A program made the position numbers and the translations under genes. Positions 37,713-46,812 of a stretch of 64,000 nt of DNA are shown piece by piece; position 1 is the stretch's first letter; each line of letters begins with the position of its first letter. The stretch is from Aquimarina sp. AU474. GTDB taxonomy: Bacteria; Bacteroidota; Bacteroidia; Flavobacteriales; Flavobacteriaceae. The stretch covers positions 62,001 to 126,000 of the forward strand of contig NZ_OMPE01000003.1 in the NCBI RefSeq assembly GCF_900312815.1, read 5' to 3'. Below the pieces are notes generated by a model, which saw only the letters and a list, made by a program, of their open reading frames with translations, did not search any database and had not been told where the DNA came from.

Positions 37713-39381
37713 CATATTTAGAAGGTATTTTACGTTCTTTTGTAGCTTGTTCATAGGCATAACCTAACTGCAAAAGTTTAGCCTCATTATATTGTTTTGC
37801 AATAAAAGTAAGGCCTTTTGGCTCTCCCTTTTCGTTATATCCCATAGGAACAGTTAATGCTGGATACTTTGCCACAGCTGCATATCCTGCATGATAATTG
37901 TTTATAGACAAAATAGCATCTAACTGATGTTTATCTATTGAGGTATCAAAATAATCACGAGCATCCCTCTTTAAATTCTCTTTTATTGTATTTAATTCTT
38001 CGGTCGAAGTACTATCAGCTATTATCCCTTCAAACAATTGCTGTCCGTATGGGATTCTTAACATGGTATCTTTGTTATTAAAAGCAACAGCATCTTCAAT
38101 ATTCTTAATCAAAACTTGATCCCCAGCATGATTCTCTAAATATTTAGGTAAATCATTTTTCATATCAATATTTAGTATACTCAAAAAACCTGGTAATGGT
38201 ATTTGTTTTGGTTCGATCTCTATAATCTCACTTCCTGATTTCTTTAAATTTTCAACAGCAAGGTTATAAATAGAATCTTCTAAGAATTCTTTAATAACCC
38301 CAAAACGCATCTTATTGAGGCTCGCATCTTTGATTGAGTCTACAAAATTTACTTTTACTTCAATAGAAGTATCATCACTTATATCTTTTCCGATGAGCGC
38401 ATTAAGAAGAATTGCATTATCAATAACATTTTTGGTCATAGGGCCGGGTGTATCCAAAGTACTTGAAATTGGCACTATACCTGTTCTACTTAAGACTCCA
38501 ATTGTCGGCTTTAGTCCTACTACAGAATTCTGACTTGAAGGTGATAAAATAGATCCACTTGTCTCGGTTCCCACTGCTGCAACACAAAAATTGGCAGCTA
38601 CTGTTACTCCGCTTCCTGAGCTTGATCCTCCAGATTCAAAAATCATTCTACCATAAGGGTTCATAGTTTGTCCACCAATTGCACTATACCCAACAGGGCA
38701 GCCAGAACATATAAAATATGCCCACTCGCTTAAATTTGCCTTACCCAAAATCAATGCATTCTGACTTAAAAGCTTTTGTGTAATAAATGCATTACCAGTT
38801 TTATTATTCTGAAGTGCAATGGCACCACCAGTGGTAATCATCCCTTTGGTATTGATATTATCTTTAAGCAATATTGGCATACCGAATATCGAATTTACAT
38901 CAATAGTATTTTTATCGATTTTATCCAAAGCTCTTGCTTGATCAACTACCTTAGGGTTAAGGGATATAACGCCATTTAAAGACAACGTATTATCACTTTC
39001 ATATTTTCTAATTCTATAGATGTAAAAAAGGGTTAACTCCTCATAGGTAAGCTCTCCATCAATAATACTTTGTTGTATCGTCGGAATATCCTTTTCCAAA
39101 ATAAGATCTCTTAAAAGGGTATACTTCTCTTCAGGGAAGTAATCTAACTCTGGTTCTAACTCTTTCCATATATCATTTTTATCTAGCACTTTTGAGTTCA
39201 CCAGCTTTAGATGCATTCTCGTTTGCTCCAATTTTTGAGTTGCCGCCAAATCTTGTGTCTCATCATAAGACTGCCAAGTAATTCTGGCTTGTTTTTCTTC
39301 AACGACTTTAGTTTCTTTTTCTTTCTTTTTACACGAAAAGGAAAGAAAAATTATCAAAACGATTACACTTATATTTTTCAT
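37705..39381 (-). CDS. Amidase-signature-family lipoprotein
   Basis: 558 aa. Lipobox SFSC with C17 lipidated. The amidase-signature triad is intact: K173 (PILLKDNINTKG), cis-Ser in GGSSSGSG (about 251-258) and nucleophile S277 in GTETSGSI. The C-terminal PALTVPMGYNEKGEPKGLTF is conserved. Relatives hydrolyse carboxamides, including peptide amides; the lipidated form would act in the periplasm. The gene follows the CarboxypepD_reg-type gene on the same strand by 43 bases, so the two may be co-transcribed. Confidence 0.92.
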   Translation of the reverse strand: MKNISVIVLIIFLSFSCKKKEKETKVVEEKQARITWQSYDETQDLAATQKLEQTRMHLKLVNSKVLDKNDIWKELEPELDYFPEEKYTLLRDLILEKDIPTIQQSIIDGELTYEELTLFYIYRIRKYESDNTLSLNGVISLNPKVVDQARALDKIDKNTIDVNSIFGMPILLKDNINTKGMITTGGAIALQNNKTGNAFITQKLLSQNALILGKANLSEWAYFICSGCPVGYSAIGGQTMNPYGRMIFESGGSSSGSGVTVAANFCVAAVGTETSGSILSPSSQNSVVGLKPTIGVLSRTGIVPISSTLDTPGPMTKNVIDNAILLNALIGKDISDDTSIEVKVNFVDSIKDASLNKMRFGVIKEFLEDSIYNLAVENLKKSGSEIIEIEPKQIPLPGFLSILNIDMKNDLPKYLENHAGDQVLIKNIEDAVAFNNKDTMLRIPYGQQLFEGIIADSTSTEELNTIKENLKRDARDYFDTSIDKHQLDAILSINNYHAGYAAVAKYPALTVPMGYNEKGEPKGLTFIAKQYNEAKLLQLGYAYEQATKERKIPSKYAN

Positions 39382-39424
39382 AGGGAATTGATATATTAAA
39401 ATTCAAAAAATACCTTAATCAAGC

Positions 39425-41095
39425 TTATTGATTTTTATTTCTTTTTAAAGGAGTATTTAACCAATATTCATTTTTTTTCTCGAAATCATTTATTTCAGAT
39501 GTCGACAAGGGTGTATATTTATTCATAGCAGTTACATCCTGCGGTAATTCTTTATCAGGAAACACCTCTTGTACAAACATTTCTCTGTATTGATTTAATG
39601 TTATTTTAGGAGTTTTATTAATTACATTGCCCTCAAGATCTTTAATATTTTTAATATTTAATCTAATCTCTTTAGGGAAAGTTTCTTTATTAAAATTCGG
39701 TAATGAAAACAATTGTTTTTTATCAATATACACTCTTACATGATCACCAAAAACTGAAACATTTTTCACTTCAACCTTTAAATCTCTATACGAGTATGTT
39801 ACTTTAAATTTTTTATTAAAAGGACCTATCGTATTTTTATCTACCTCCCTACTAAAATAAACATCAAAAAACACATCTTCAACATCAAAAAACTTATTCG
39901 CTAAATAAAGATCCTTAACATTCAAACTCTTATGTTTTACTTTAAAATGATCATCGCTTTTGACCTGGAATCTATTATTAAATGTGATATAATTTAAATA
40001 CATTTTTTCTCCGATAGGAGCATACTCCGTAGTTACACCATACAACATCTTCTTAAATCTTTTTTCATAAACCTCATAGTTAAGTTTATGAATTGCAAAG
40101 TTTTTCTTAGCTATAAAAATTGTTCCTTTTGCCACATATTTTTTGCTTGATATATTTTCATGAGCCTTAAAAATAATTTCATAAATAGGCATGCCATCAA
40201 GATAACTAATACCATTAATTTCGAAAAAATGATTTTTGAGAAAATTTGCTCTAAAAACATTAACGTAAGAAAAGGATACTTTACTATGGTTTCGAATCGC
40301 ATTAGTTACATTGAGCACACTCAATTCATTTCCTCCAAATGGAGGAATAATAACATTTTCAAGATATTTTTTCTTTCGATTATCGTATGGAACAGACAAT
40401 GTTGTGTCCTGAACAAAAGCTGAATTTTGATGATATCTGTACACAAAAGTTTGATTTTGTTCATTAGAGAAATAATCCGTACTAAAACCAGCATCAAAAA
40501 CCTCTACAATACTTTCATTAAGATTGATATACTCTGTATTCCTTTTACGATCGTAAAACTTATCATACGAATCATCTATCGGTTGCTGATAATCTCTATA
40601 ATAAGCAATATAAGAAGAAGGTCTTGCTGGATGATTAACAGACAACTTTTTTAATGCTTCTATAACAATAGCCTCGGCACTGAGTTGTGGTTTTTTATTT
40701 TTTTTAGAAGTTTGTGGGGTCTTAGAAACTAATATGACCTCTTCTAATTCTTCAACATCTGGTTGTAGATAAATAATATTTATTTGATTCTTTTGAAGCT
40801 CACTAAGATTCAATTCTTTGGTTCTATATCCTATCGAAGATATACTTATCTTATTTAACGATTCGGATTGGATAGAATGTACAAGCCTAAATTCTCCCTT
40901 ATCATCTGTTATTAGACCTTTATTAGTTCCTGTAAATCTAATGGTTGCATAGAGAACTGGAAACTTTGATTTTGAATCCAACACCTGACAAAGCAATTGA
41001 TCATCAGCTATTTGATCTTGAGCATTAATTGATGATGGTAATAAAATAACCAAAAATAGGATACTTAAAATATTACTTTTCTTGAATATAATCAT
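39425..41095 (-). CDS. CarboxypepD_reg-like outer-membrane/periplasmic protein
   Basis: 556 aa. Signal peptide 1-25 (ends INAQ). Residues about 33-118 form a carboxypeptidase-regulatory-like beta-sandwich: LLCQVLDSKSKFPVLYATI, GLITDDKGEF and ISISSIGYRTKEL, as at the front of TonB receptors. The following 430 residues are beta-rich with YAPIGEKMYLNYITF, and no barrel terminus is obvious. Proteins of this layout are widespread in flavobacteria without known function. It lies upstream of the amidase gene and downstream of the ftsY terminator. Confidence 0.78.
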   Translation of the reverse strand: MIIFKKSNILSILFLVILLPSSINAQDQIADDQLLCQVLDSKSKFPVLYATIRFTGTNKGLITDDKGEFRLVHSIQSESLNKISISSIGYRTKELNLSELQKNQINIIYLQPDVEELEEVILVSKTPQTSKKNKKPQLSAEAIVIEALKKLSVNHPARPSSYIAYYRDYQQPIDDSYDKFYDRKRNTEYINLNESIVEVFDAGFSTDYFSNEQNQTFVYRYHQNSAFVQDTTLSVPYDNRKKKYLENVIIPPFGGNELSVLNVTNAIRNHSKVSFSYVNVFRANFLKNHFFEINGISYLDGMPIYEIIFKAHENISSKKYVAKGTIFIAKKNFAIHKLNYEVYEKRFKKMLYGVTTEYAPIGEKMYLNYITFNNRFQVKSDDHFKVKHKSLNVKDLYLANKFFDVEDVFFDVYFSREVDKNTIGPFNKKFKVTYSYRDLKVEVKNVSVFGDHVRVYIDKKQLFSLPNFNKETFPKEIRLNIKNIKDLEGNVINKTPKITLNQYREMFVQEVFPDKELPQDVTAMNKYTPLSTSEINDFEKKNEYWLNTPLKRNKNQ

Positions 41096-41148
41096 TAAAA
41101 AAAATTGTCGTTAATGGTTAATAATGTTTTCCCGATAAGGAAATTACA

Positions 41149-41187
41149 AAAAAAAAAGACACTTTGAAATCATCAAAATGTCTTTTT
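41149..41187 (-). terminator. Terminator of ftsY
   Basis: Stem AAAGACACTTTGA / TCAAAATGTCTTT (one mismatch), loop AATCA, with a long A run on the plus-strand left that reads as a T run on the minus strand. Confidence 0.8.
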
Positions 41188-41211
41188 AACTATTTTATAA
41201 CGATTCTTTTT

Positions 41212-42165
41212 TTACTTAAAAAAAGAATCTACAAATTCATACTTATTAAATACCTGAAGATCTTCGATTCCTTCTCCTACACCTATATACTTTACAGGAA
41301 TCTGAAATTGATCGCTTATTCCGATAACCACACCACCTTTGGCGGTACCATCTAACTTTGTTACTGCCAAAGACGTTACCTCGGTCGCAGCTGTAAATTG
41401 TTTAGCTTGCTCAAACGCATTTTGACCTGTTGAACCATCTAAAACCAACAATACATCATGCGGAGCGTTTCCTATCACTTTTTGCATTACTCGTTTCACT
41501 TTGGTCAATTCGTTCATCAAATTCACTTTATTGTGTAACCTTCCGGCAGTATCGATAATAATTACATCTGCATCTTGATTAACGCCTGATTGTAGTGTAT
41601 CAAAAGCTACCGATGCAGGGTCACTTCCCATATCTTGTTTTACAATAGGAACATCTACTCTATCAGCCCAAACCTGTAATTGATCTATTGCAGCTGCTCT
41701 AAATGTATCCGCAGCTCCTAACACGACCTTTAACCCTTTGTTTTTTAACTGAAAAGCAAGTTTACCTATTGTTGTTGTTTTACCAACACCATTAACCCCC
41801 ACAACCATAAGAACATATGGCTTTTTATCCTTAGGGATTTCAAAGTCTGCTGCCTCTCCTACATTTGTTTCAGACAATAAACCAGCTATCTCTTCACGTA
41901 AGATTTGATTTAACTCATCTGTTCCTAAATATTTATCCTGAGCAACACGGTTTTCAATTCTTTCTATAATTTTAATTGTGGTTTTAACCCCAACATCACT
42001 TGTTACCAATATCTCTTCTAACTCATCCAAAACATCATCATCCACCTTGGATTTACCAGCAACCGCCTTGCTTAACTTGGAAAAAAAACTCGTTTTAGAT
42101 TTTTCTAATCCTTTATTAAGTGTTTCTTTTTTGTCTGAAGAAAATATATTTTTAAAAAGCGCCAT
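41212..42165 (-). CDS. ftsY: Signal recognition particle receptor FtsY
   Basis: 317 aa. A helical N domain (about 20-105) is followed by the SRP GTPase G domain: G1 GVNGVGKTTTIGKLA, insertion box FRAAAIDQLQVWADR, G3 DTAGR, G4 TKLDGTAKGG, and the C-terminal VGEGIEDLQVFN. The acidic A domain of E. coli FtsY is absent, as usual in Bacteroidota. It docks ribosome/SRP complexes at the inner membrane. It follows the rpmB-rpmG-DUF4295 group in the conserved order, but a terminator and a palindrome intervene. Confidence 0.97.
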   Translation of the reverse strand: MALFKNIFSSDKKETLNKGLEKSKTSFFSKLSKAVAGKSKVDDDVLDELEEILVTSDVGVKTTIKIIERIENRVAQDKYLGTDELNQILREEIAGLLSETNVGEAADFEIPKDKKPYVLMVVGVNGVGKTTTIGKLAFQLKNKGLKVVLGAADTFRAAAIDQLQVWADRVDVPIVKQDMGSDPASVAFDTLQSGVNQDADVIIIDTAGRLHNKVNLMNELTKVKRVMQKVIGNAPHDVLLVLDGSTGQNAFEQAKQFTAATEVTSLAVTKLDGTAKGGVVIGISDQFQIPVKYIGVGEGIEDLQVFNKYEFVDSFFK

Positions 42166-42199
42166 TTATATTATTCAATATGATAAAAACTAAAAAAAA

Positions 42200-42225
42200 T
42201 TAACTACTCATATATGAGTAGTTAA
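42200..42225. promoter_or_regulatory. 26-base perfect palindrome upstream of ftsY
   Basis: The stretch is exactly self-complementary (centre CATATATG, arms TTAACTACT / AGTAGTTAA) with no unpaired base, 35 bases before the ftsY ATG. An A8 run on its plus-strand left gives T8 after it on the minus strand, so it could be a second terminator, an attenuator, or an operator. Confidence 0.5.
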
Positions 42226-42235
42226 ATATAAAAAG

Positions 42236-42273
42236 AAAGAGCCATTTCAATACAATTGAAACGGCTTCTTTTT
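42236..42273 (-). terminator. Terminator of the rpmB-rpmG-DUF4295 operon
   Basis: Stem AGCCATTTCAAT / ATTGAAACGGCT (42239-42250, 42255-42266; one mismatch), loop ACA-A, followed on the minus strand by a T-rich tract (CTTTCTTTTTATA). Confidence 0.7.
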
Positions 42274-42293
42274 AAAATATTTTTACAAGAGAA

Positions 42294-42446
42294 TTACTTT
42301 TTCTTTAAAAAGTCATTTACAGCTTCTGGAGCCATAATAGATTCTACAAAAGTATAAGCTCCACTTTTTGGAGACTTCACCATCTTTATGGCTTTAGTTA
42401 ATCTCTTTGATCCTGTCTGTAATGACGCTACTGATTTCTTTGCCAT
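42294..42446 (-). CDS. DUF4295 family small basic protein
   Basis: 50 aa, read directly from the sequence: begins MAKKSVASLQTGSKRLTKAI, ends VNDFLKKK. It is very basic. The family is restricted to Bacteroidota and lies downstream of rpmG, as here (6-base gap). Operon membership suggests a ribosome-associated protein; I know of no firm functional proof. Confidence 0.93.
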   Translation of the reverse strand: MAKKSVASLQTGSKRLTKAIKMVKSPKSGAYTFVESIMAPEAVNDFLKKK

Positions 42447-42452
42447 GTCTTA

Positions 42453-42635
42453 TTATTTTATTTCTTTATGAACAGTCATTTTCTTAAGAATAGGATTAAA
42501 TTTCTTTAATTCTACTCTATCAGGAGTGTTCTTTTTGTTCTTTGTTGTAATATATCTTGATGTACCTGGCTTACCAGTAGCTTTATGCTCTGTACATTCT
42601 AAGATAACTTGTACTCTATTGCCTCTCTTCGCCAT
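42453..42635 (-). CDS. rpmG: 50S ribosomal protein bL33
   Basis: 60 aa. [38 protein letters not shown] and [12 protein letters not shown] match bL33. It has only one Cys, so it is the zinc-free (C-minus) type. It sits 25 bases after rpmB and 6 bases before the DUF4295 gene. Confidence 0.97.
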   Translation of the reverse strand: MAKRGNRVQVILECTEHKATGKPGTSRYITTKNKKNTPDRVELKKFNPILKKMTVHKEIK

Positions 42636-42660
42636 TTGTAGTATCTTTTAAAAAAGGAGA

Positions 42661-42900
42661 TTATTTATTCAAGAAACCTTTTTCTCTTGCTTCTTTAATA
42701 ACAGCAGAGATTCCGTTCTTATTTATATTTTTTAATGCTGCAGTAGACACTTTAAGTGTTACCCAACGATCTTCTTCTGGAATGTAAAAACGCTTTTTAA
42801 TTAAATTCGCATTGAATTTACGTTTTGTTTTATTCATCGCGTGAGAAACATTGTTCCCAACCATTGCTTTTTTTCCTGTAAGCTCGCAAACTCTTGACAT
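42661..42900 (-). CDS. rpmB: 50S ribosomal protein bL28
   Basis: 79 aa. [48 protein letters not shown] and [12 protein letters not shown] are the bL28 hallmarks. First gene of the small ribosomal operon; on the other side, the three-paralogue block separates it from cinA, its usual upstream neighbour. Confidence 0.97.
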   Translation of the reverse strand: MSRVCELTGKKAMVGNNVSHAMNKTKRKFNANLIKKRFYIPEEDRWVTLKVSTAALKNINKNGISAVIKEAREKGFLNK

Positions 42901-43097
42901 CTCTTCTTAATTTTGGTATTATTTCAAAACAGGGTGCAAATTAACGAATTATTTACCGAACCACCAATTATTGTTTTGTATTTTTTTATCTTTTTCTTTA
43001 AGTTTCATTTTAGCATTTTTATTCCTCATAGAATATTGTATATTTCATCATACCCCTCTTAAAACTCATTCTCATAGGATAACAAATATTCGTCAAA

Positions 43098-43508
43098 ATG
43101 TATGAAAATTTTAAAGATAAATTAATAGCCAAACATATCATCAAAAACATTGGCACTTTTTATTATTACCAGAATTTTATAATATCAGAAATTGACGAAG
43201 GAACGGTTATCACATTAAACGAAGTTTTACAGGTATCTTCTAAATACACAAAAAAATATTACGGCAATTTAACTCCTTTTGTCTACATAGCCAATAGAGT
43301 TCATTCATATTCATTAGAACCAACAGTACATTTTAAAACTGCCAAAATGTTTCCTAACGCCAAGGGATATGGTATCGTGATTTACAACTCTTTAAATGAA
43401 CAGATTGCAAAATTAGAACAAACTTTTTTAAATATACCCACTCAAGTTTTTGATAACTTGAACACTGCTATACAATGGGCTGAAAGTTTGGTGATGAGTG
43501 ATGATTAA
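43098..43508 (+). CDS. Unnamed 130-aa family, paralogue 1 of 3
   Basis: 136 aa, soluble, no signal peptide. Shared family features: IGTFYYYQNFIISEIDEG (GTxxxYxNFII.E...G), a middle TPFVYIANRVHSYSLEPT, and an end LEQTFL, PTQVFDNL and AIQWAESL. The alternating strands and helices and the length suggest an SpoIIAA/STAS-like fold; this is inference from pattern. The family is probably cytoplasmic. It is encoded opposite to the flanking rpmB and cinA genes. Confidence 0.7.
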   Translation: MYENFKDKLIAKHIIKNIGTFYYYQNFIISEIDEGTVITLNEVLQVSSKYTKKYYGNLTPFVYIANRVHSYSLEPTVHFKTAKMFPNAKGYGIVIYNSLNEQIAKLEQTFLNIPTQVFDNLNTAIQWAESLVMSDD

Positions 43509-43606
43509 ATCAAAAATGTCATTCTAATTCTATCCAGAAAAACCAAAATACTTGTTGGTTTAGAAAAATCATTAGTCTATCTTAGATATACCAACTTTTG
43601 TGTATT

Positions 43607-44008
43607 ATGTCTTGGAAAATTAATAAAAGACTTATTAGAAAGCATGTTCTCGATTTTGGAACGGTACATTTCTATGAAAATTTTATTATTGTTGAAGTAA
43701 AAGAAGGAGTTATTCTTAATTTTGAAAAAGCCGCGCAAATGTTTATGCTTGGCAAGGAATATTACGGAAAAAAAACTCCATTTGTATACATATCAAACCG
43801 GATACATTCGTATTCTTTTGAACCTACATCTCATTTCAAATCATCCGAATTATTTCCTAATTTAAAAGGTGTTGCTGTAGTGACCTACTCCCCTATTAAC
43901 AGCAATGTAGCAGAGCTAGAACAATCATTTTTAAAGAAACCATCAGCAATTTTTCATAGCTTAGAAGAAGCTATTATTTGGGCCGAGCAATTAATTATTC
44001 CAGATTAA
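43607..44008 (+). CDS. Unnamed 130-aa family, paralogue 2 of 3
   Basis: 133 aa from the ATG at 43607 (MSWKINKRLI); a TTG three codons earlier is less likely. Close to paralogue 1: FGTVHFYENFIIVEVKEG, TPFVYISNRIHSYSFEPT and AELEQSFLKKPSAIF, then AIIWAEQLI. Its stop is 5 bases before a perfect hairpin. No catalytic motif is apparent. Confidence 0.7.
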   Translation: MSWKINKRLIRKHVLDFGTVHFYENFIIVEVKEGVILNFEKAAQMFMLGKEYYGKKTPFVYISNRIHSYSFEPTSHFKSSELFPNLKGVAVVTYSPINSNVAELEQSFLKKPSAIFHSLEEAIIWAEQLIIPD

Positions 44009-44013
44009 TTCCC

Positions 44014-44041
44014 TATCTCTTGATTGCAAAATCAAGAGATA
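44014..44041 (+). other. Perfect 12-bp hairpin with a GCAA loop
   Basis: Arms TATCTCTTGATT and AATCAAGAGATA (44014-44025, 44030-44041). It immediately follows paralogue 2, but has no T run after it, so classical intrinsic termination is uncertain; it may stabilise an mRNA end. Confidence 0.5.
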
Positions 44042-44187
44042 ATAACACCCATTATATTTTTAAAGTTATCAACTATAAGGCTCGCAAGTGGTAAAAAAAA
44101 AACATAAAACACTGTAAATCAGTATTCAAATGAAAGGAACACCTTCTTTAAACGACTTATCCTTCACTAATAAAAAAACAACACTTC

Positions 44188-44580
44188 ATGCAACCTAAAA
44201 ATGACAAACTAATCAAAAAATACGATCTTACTTTGGGTACGTATTATTTTTTTGAAGGATATTTTATAGCAGAAATAAGAGAAGGAGAAGTAATAACTCT
44301 AGAAAAGCTCAACGACCTTATTCCATTGGTTTTGAAACATTATGGAGACGGAAAACCTTTTTCATATATCTCTAACAGGGTTAATTCACATTCTATTTCA
44401 CCAGTAGATTATTTAAGTTGTCCCCTTAATGGGATGGAAAACTTTAATGGATATGGTGTTGTGACTTATAGCAACCTTTGTGAAAAGTCTATACAAGTTG
44501 AAAAACACTTTGCCAAAAAACCGTTTCACCAATTTAACGATTTAGAAGATGCCATTAACTGGACTAAAAAAAGTGCTTAA
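44188..44580 (+). CDS. Unnamed 130-aa family, paralogue 3 of 3 (more diverged)
   Basis: 130 aa. Same layout with LGTYYFFEGYFIAEIREGEV, KPFSYISNRVNSHSISPV, GYGVVTYSN, VEKHFAKKPFHQFNDLEDAINW. It keeps the central SNR-V-x-S core but differs more from copies 1 and 2 than they do from each other. It is convergent with cinA, separated by 7 bases. Confidence 0.7.
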   Translation: MQPKNDKLIKKYDLTLGTYYFFEGYFIAEIREGEVITLEKLNDLIPLVLKHYGDGKPFSYISNRVNSHSISPVDYLSCPLNGMENFNGYGVVTYSNLCEKSIQVEKHFAKKPFHQFNDLEDAINWTKKSA

Positions 44581-44587
44581 AATTTAT

Positions 44588-45835
44588 TTAATTATTTTTT
44601 AATTCTTCCAACAGCAGTTCAAATGATTTATGCACTGTTTTACCTATAACTCGTTCACGAAGATTACCAAACTCATACTTTTTAACAAAAGTGTTTTGTG
44701 GTGTTGATATAGCAATAAAAACAGTACCCACATCAACTCCTCCATCTCCTTTTGTTGGACCAGCGTTACCTGTTGTCGCAATTGCATAATCTGATTTAAA
44801 TTTCTTTTTAACAGCTTCAGCCATTGCCTGGGCTACTTCGGCACTAGTAACAGAAAACTCTTCTATACTATCTGGATTAATCCCAAGAATATCGACCTTA
44901 GATTGAGTAGCATACGTAACTACCCCCCCATTAAAATATTGAGAAGCTCCTGCAATAGCAGTAAATGATTCTGCAATTTTACCTCCAGTACAACTTTCGG
45001 CTAAAGCTAGAGTTTCGTTTCGTTTTTTTAACAGATATCCTATTCGTGCTTCTATAGCTTCATCATCCTCATAACCTACAATAATATCTCCGATAATTTC
45101 ATGAAGCGCAAGAATTCTGTCCTCGATCGTATCTTCAAGCAATTTTTTATTATCTCCTCTTGCAGAAAGGCGTAATCGCACCTTACCCAAATTAGGTAAA
45201 TATGCCAATTTTATAAATGACGGCAAATCATTTTCCCAATCTTCGATCTTTTTGGCAACAGCACTCTCTCCCATACCATATGTATGCACTGTTTTATGAA
45301 GTATATATGGTCGATCAAATCTTTTTTGTAATCTTGGCAACACCTCATTTTTCATTAATCCTTTCATCTCAAAAGGAACTCCGGGCATAGATACAAATAC
45401 CTTACCTTCTTTTTCGAGCCACATTCCAGGCGCAGTACCGTATTGATTCATTAATACTTTTGCTGTGCTAGGAACTAAGGCTTGCTGTCTGTTAATATCA
45501 GATATTGGTGTAGAAATATACTTTGCAAACAGCACCTCTATATGATGTAATACTTCTGTATTTTCGACTAAAGTATCATTAAAATATTCACAAATAGTAT
45601 GCTTTGTTATATCATCCTTGGTAGGGCCTAAACCACCAGTTATTAAGATTATATCAGCCCTGTTTTTGGCTTCATCAATTGCATTAAGAATATGCTGCTT
45701 ATCATCACTAATCGAGCTAATCTGATACACATCAACTCCAATTTTATTAAGCTCTTTTCCCATAAAAGCAGAATTCGAATCTACGATTTGCCCTATAAGA
45801 ATTTCGTCTCCTATTGTAATTATTTCTGCAAGCAT
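44588..45835 (-). CDS. cinA: CinA-family protein (nicotinamide-nucleotide amidase)
   Basis: 415 aa. N-terminal MoCF-like (COG1058) domain: [47 protein letters not shown]-terminal CinA amidase domain: [30 protein letters not shown], and [12 protein letters not shown]. Family function: NMN deamidation and ADP-ribose pyrophosphatase in NAD recycling; competence-linked in some Gram-positives. It is the last gene of a four-gene minus-strand run, 3 bases after the HPt gene. Confidence 0.95.
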   Translation of the reverse strand: MLAEIITIGDEILIGQIVDSNSAFMGKELNKIGVDVYQISSISDDKQHILNAIDEAKNRADIILITGGLGPTKDDITKHTICEYFNDTLVENTEVLHHIEVLFAKYISTPISDINRQQALVPSTAKVLMNQYGTAPGMWLEKEGKVFVSMPGVPFEMKGLMKNEVLPRLQKRFDRPYILHKTVHTYGMGESAVAKKIEDWENDLPSFIKLAYLPNLGKVRLRLSARGDNKKLLEDTIEDRILALHEIIGDIIVGYEDDEAIEARIGYLLKKRNETLALAESCTGGKIAESFTAIAGASQYFNGGVVTYATQSKVDILGINPDSIEEFSVTSAEVAQAMAEAVKKKFKSDYAIATTGNAGPTKGDGGVDVGTVFIAISTPQNTFVKKYEFGNLRERVIGKTVHKSFELLLEELKNN

Positions 45836-45838
45836 AAT

Positions 45839-46177
45839 TTATGCGAAGTCCGCCTTTAATTCTTCAATAGCGGCGTTTACAGTAGTTACAATATGATCTA
45901 AAATTGGTTTTATCTCCTCCTTAGCTTTCTTAGTTTTGGACCAAGCTTCTATTTGTTTAATCTGCGTAAGAAGCTCAATATCAAATAATTGAAGATTAGG
46001 TTTCATTTTATGAGCATATTGATATGCCATTTCCGGATTATTTGAATCAACTGCCTGTACCATACTATCTAGGTCTGGTGGAATCTCTTCTAAAAAAGTT
46101 TGTACCAGGACAGCAATGAACTCATCATCACCCCCAGATAATTCGTGTACATTCTTTAAACTGTATCCTTTGCTCAT
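45839..46177 (-). CDS. Orphan HPt (histidine phosphotransfer) protein
   Basis: 112 aa, helical. H56 in MAYQYAHKMKPNL is the phosphotransfer residue (A-H-x-[LM]-K-[PG]). Such proteins shuttle phosphate between hybrid kinases and regulators. No kinase is next to it; the partner must be elsewhere. Its start abuts the stop of the FAH-family gene and cinA begins 3 bases after its stop, so it is part of one transcript. Confidence 0.85.
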   Translation of the reverse strand: MSKGYSLKNVHELSGGDDEFIAVLVQTFLEEIPPDLDSMVQAVDSNNPEMAYQYAHKMKPNLQLFDIELLTQIKQIEAWSKTKKAKEEIKPILDHIVTTVNAAIEELKADFA

Positions 46178-46789
46178 TTATTTTATTTTTATTGAAAAAA
46201 GTTGTTTGTCGCTAATGTAGCCTGTTAAAATATCGTCTGGTTTCACAGATCCAACTCCAGCTGGCGTACCCGTAAATATAACATCTCCTATCTTTAAAGT
46301 AAAATATTTTGATACATATTCTATTAATTCATCGATCTTCCATAGCATTAATTTAGTATTTCCTTGCTGAACAATTTCTTCATTTTTTTCTAAATGAAAA
46401 TCAATGTTATCGACATTAGAAAATTCTTCTTTCGGAATCCATTTACCAATAACAGCCGCTCCATCAAAGGCTTTGGCCTTTTCCCAGGGTAAGCCTTTTT
46501 TCTTAAGACTACTCTGTAAATCTCTAGCAGTAAAATCTATACCTAAACTTATTTCGTCGTAATATTTATGCGCAAATTTTTGTTCAATATATTTACCAAC
46601 TTTTTTAATTTTTACCAAAACTTCAACTTCATGATGGATATCATTCGAGAAATCTGGAATAAAAAAGGGTTGTTTTTTTAGTAATATTGAAGTATCTGGC
46701 TTTAAAAACACAACAGGATCTGTTGGTTTCTCATTTTCTAATTCTTCAATATGATCGGTATAATTTCGTCCAATACAAATAAGTTTCAT
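46178..46789 (-). CDS. Fumarylacetoacetate hydrolase-family protein
   Basis: 203 aa, compact form. ICIGRNYTDHIEELENEKPTD (active-site entry), HHEVEVLVKI (ExE metal ligands), IDFTARDLQSSLKKKGLPWEKAK and IFTGTPAGVG show the FAH fold. Relatives are acylpyruvate hydrolases, oxaloacetate decarboxylases or related isomerases; the precise reaction cannot be told. Fully conserved metal ligands are kept. Directly followed by the HPt gene. Confidence 0.9.
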   Translation of the reverse strand: MKLICIGRNYTDHIEELENEKPTDPVVFLKPDTSILLKKQPFFIPDFSNDIHHEVEVLVKIKKVGKYIEQKFAHKYYDEISLGIDFTARDLQSSLKKKGLPWEKAKAFDGAAVIGKWIPKEEFSNVDNIDFHLEKNEEIVQQGNTKLMLWKIDELIEYVSKYFTLKIGDVIFTGTPAGVGSVKPDDILTGYISDKQLFSIKIK

Positions 46790-46812
46790 AAATGAAAATA
46801 CTGAGAAAGTGA

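Noticed and set aside
43098..44580. Toxin/antitoxin or phage explanation for the three paralogues
   Set aside because: No integrase, repeats, att-like duplications or toxin motif surround them; tandem duplication fits better.
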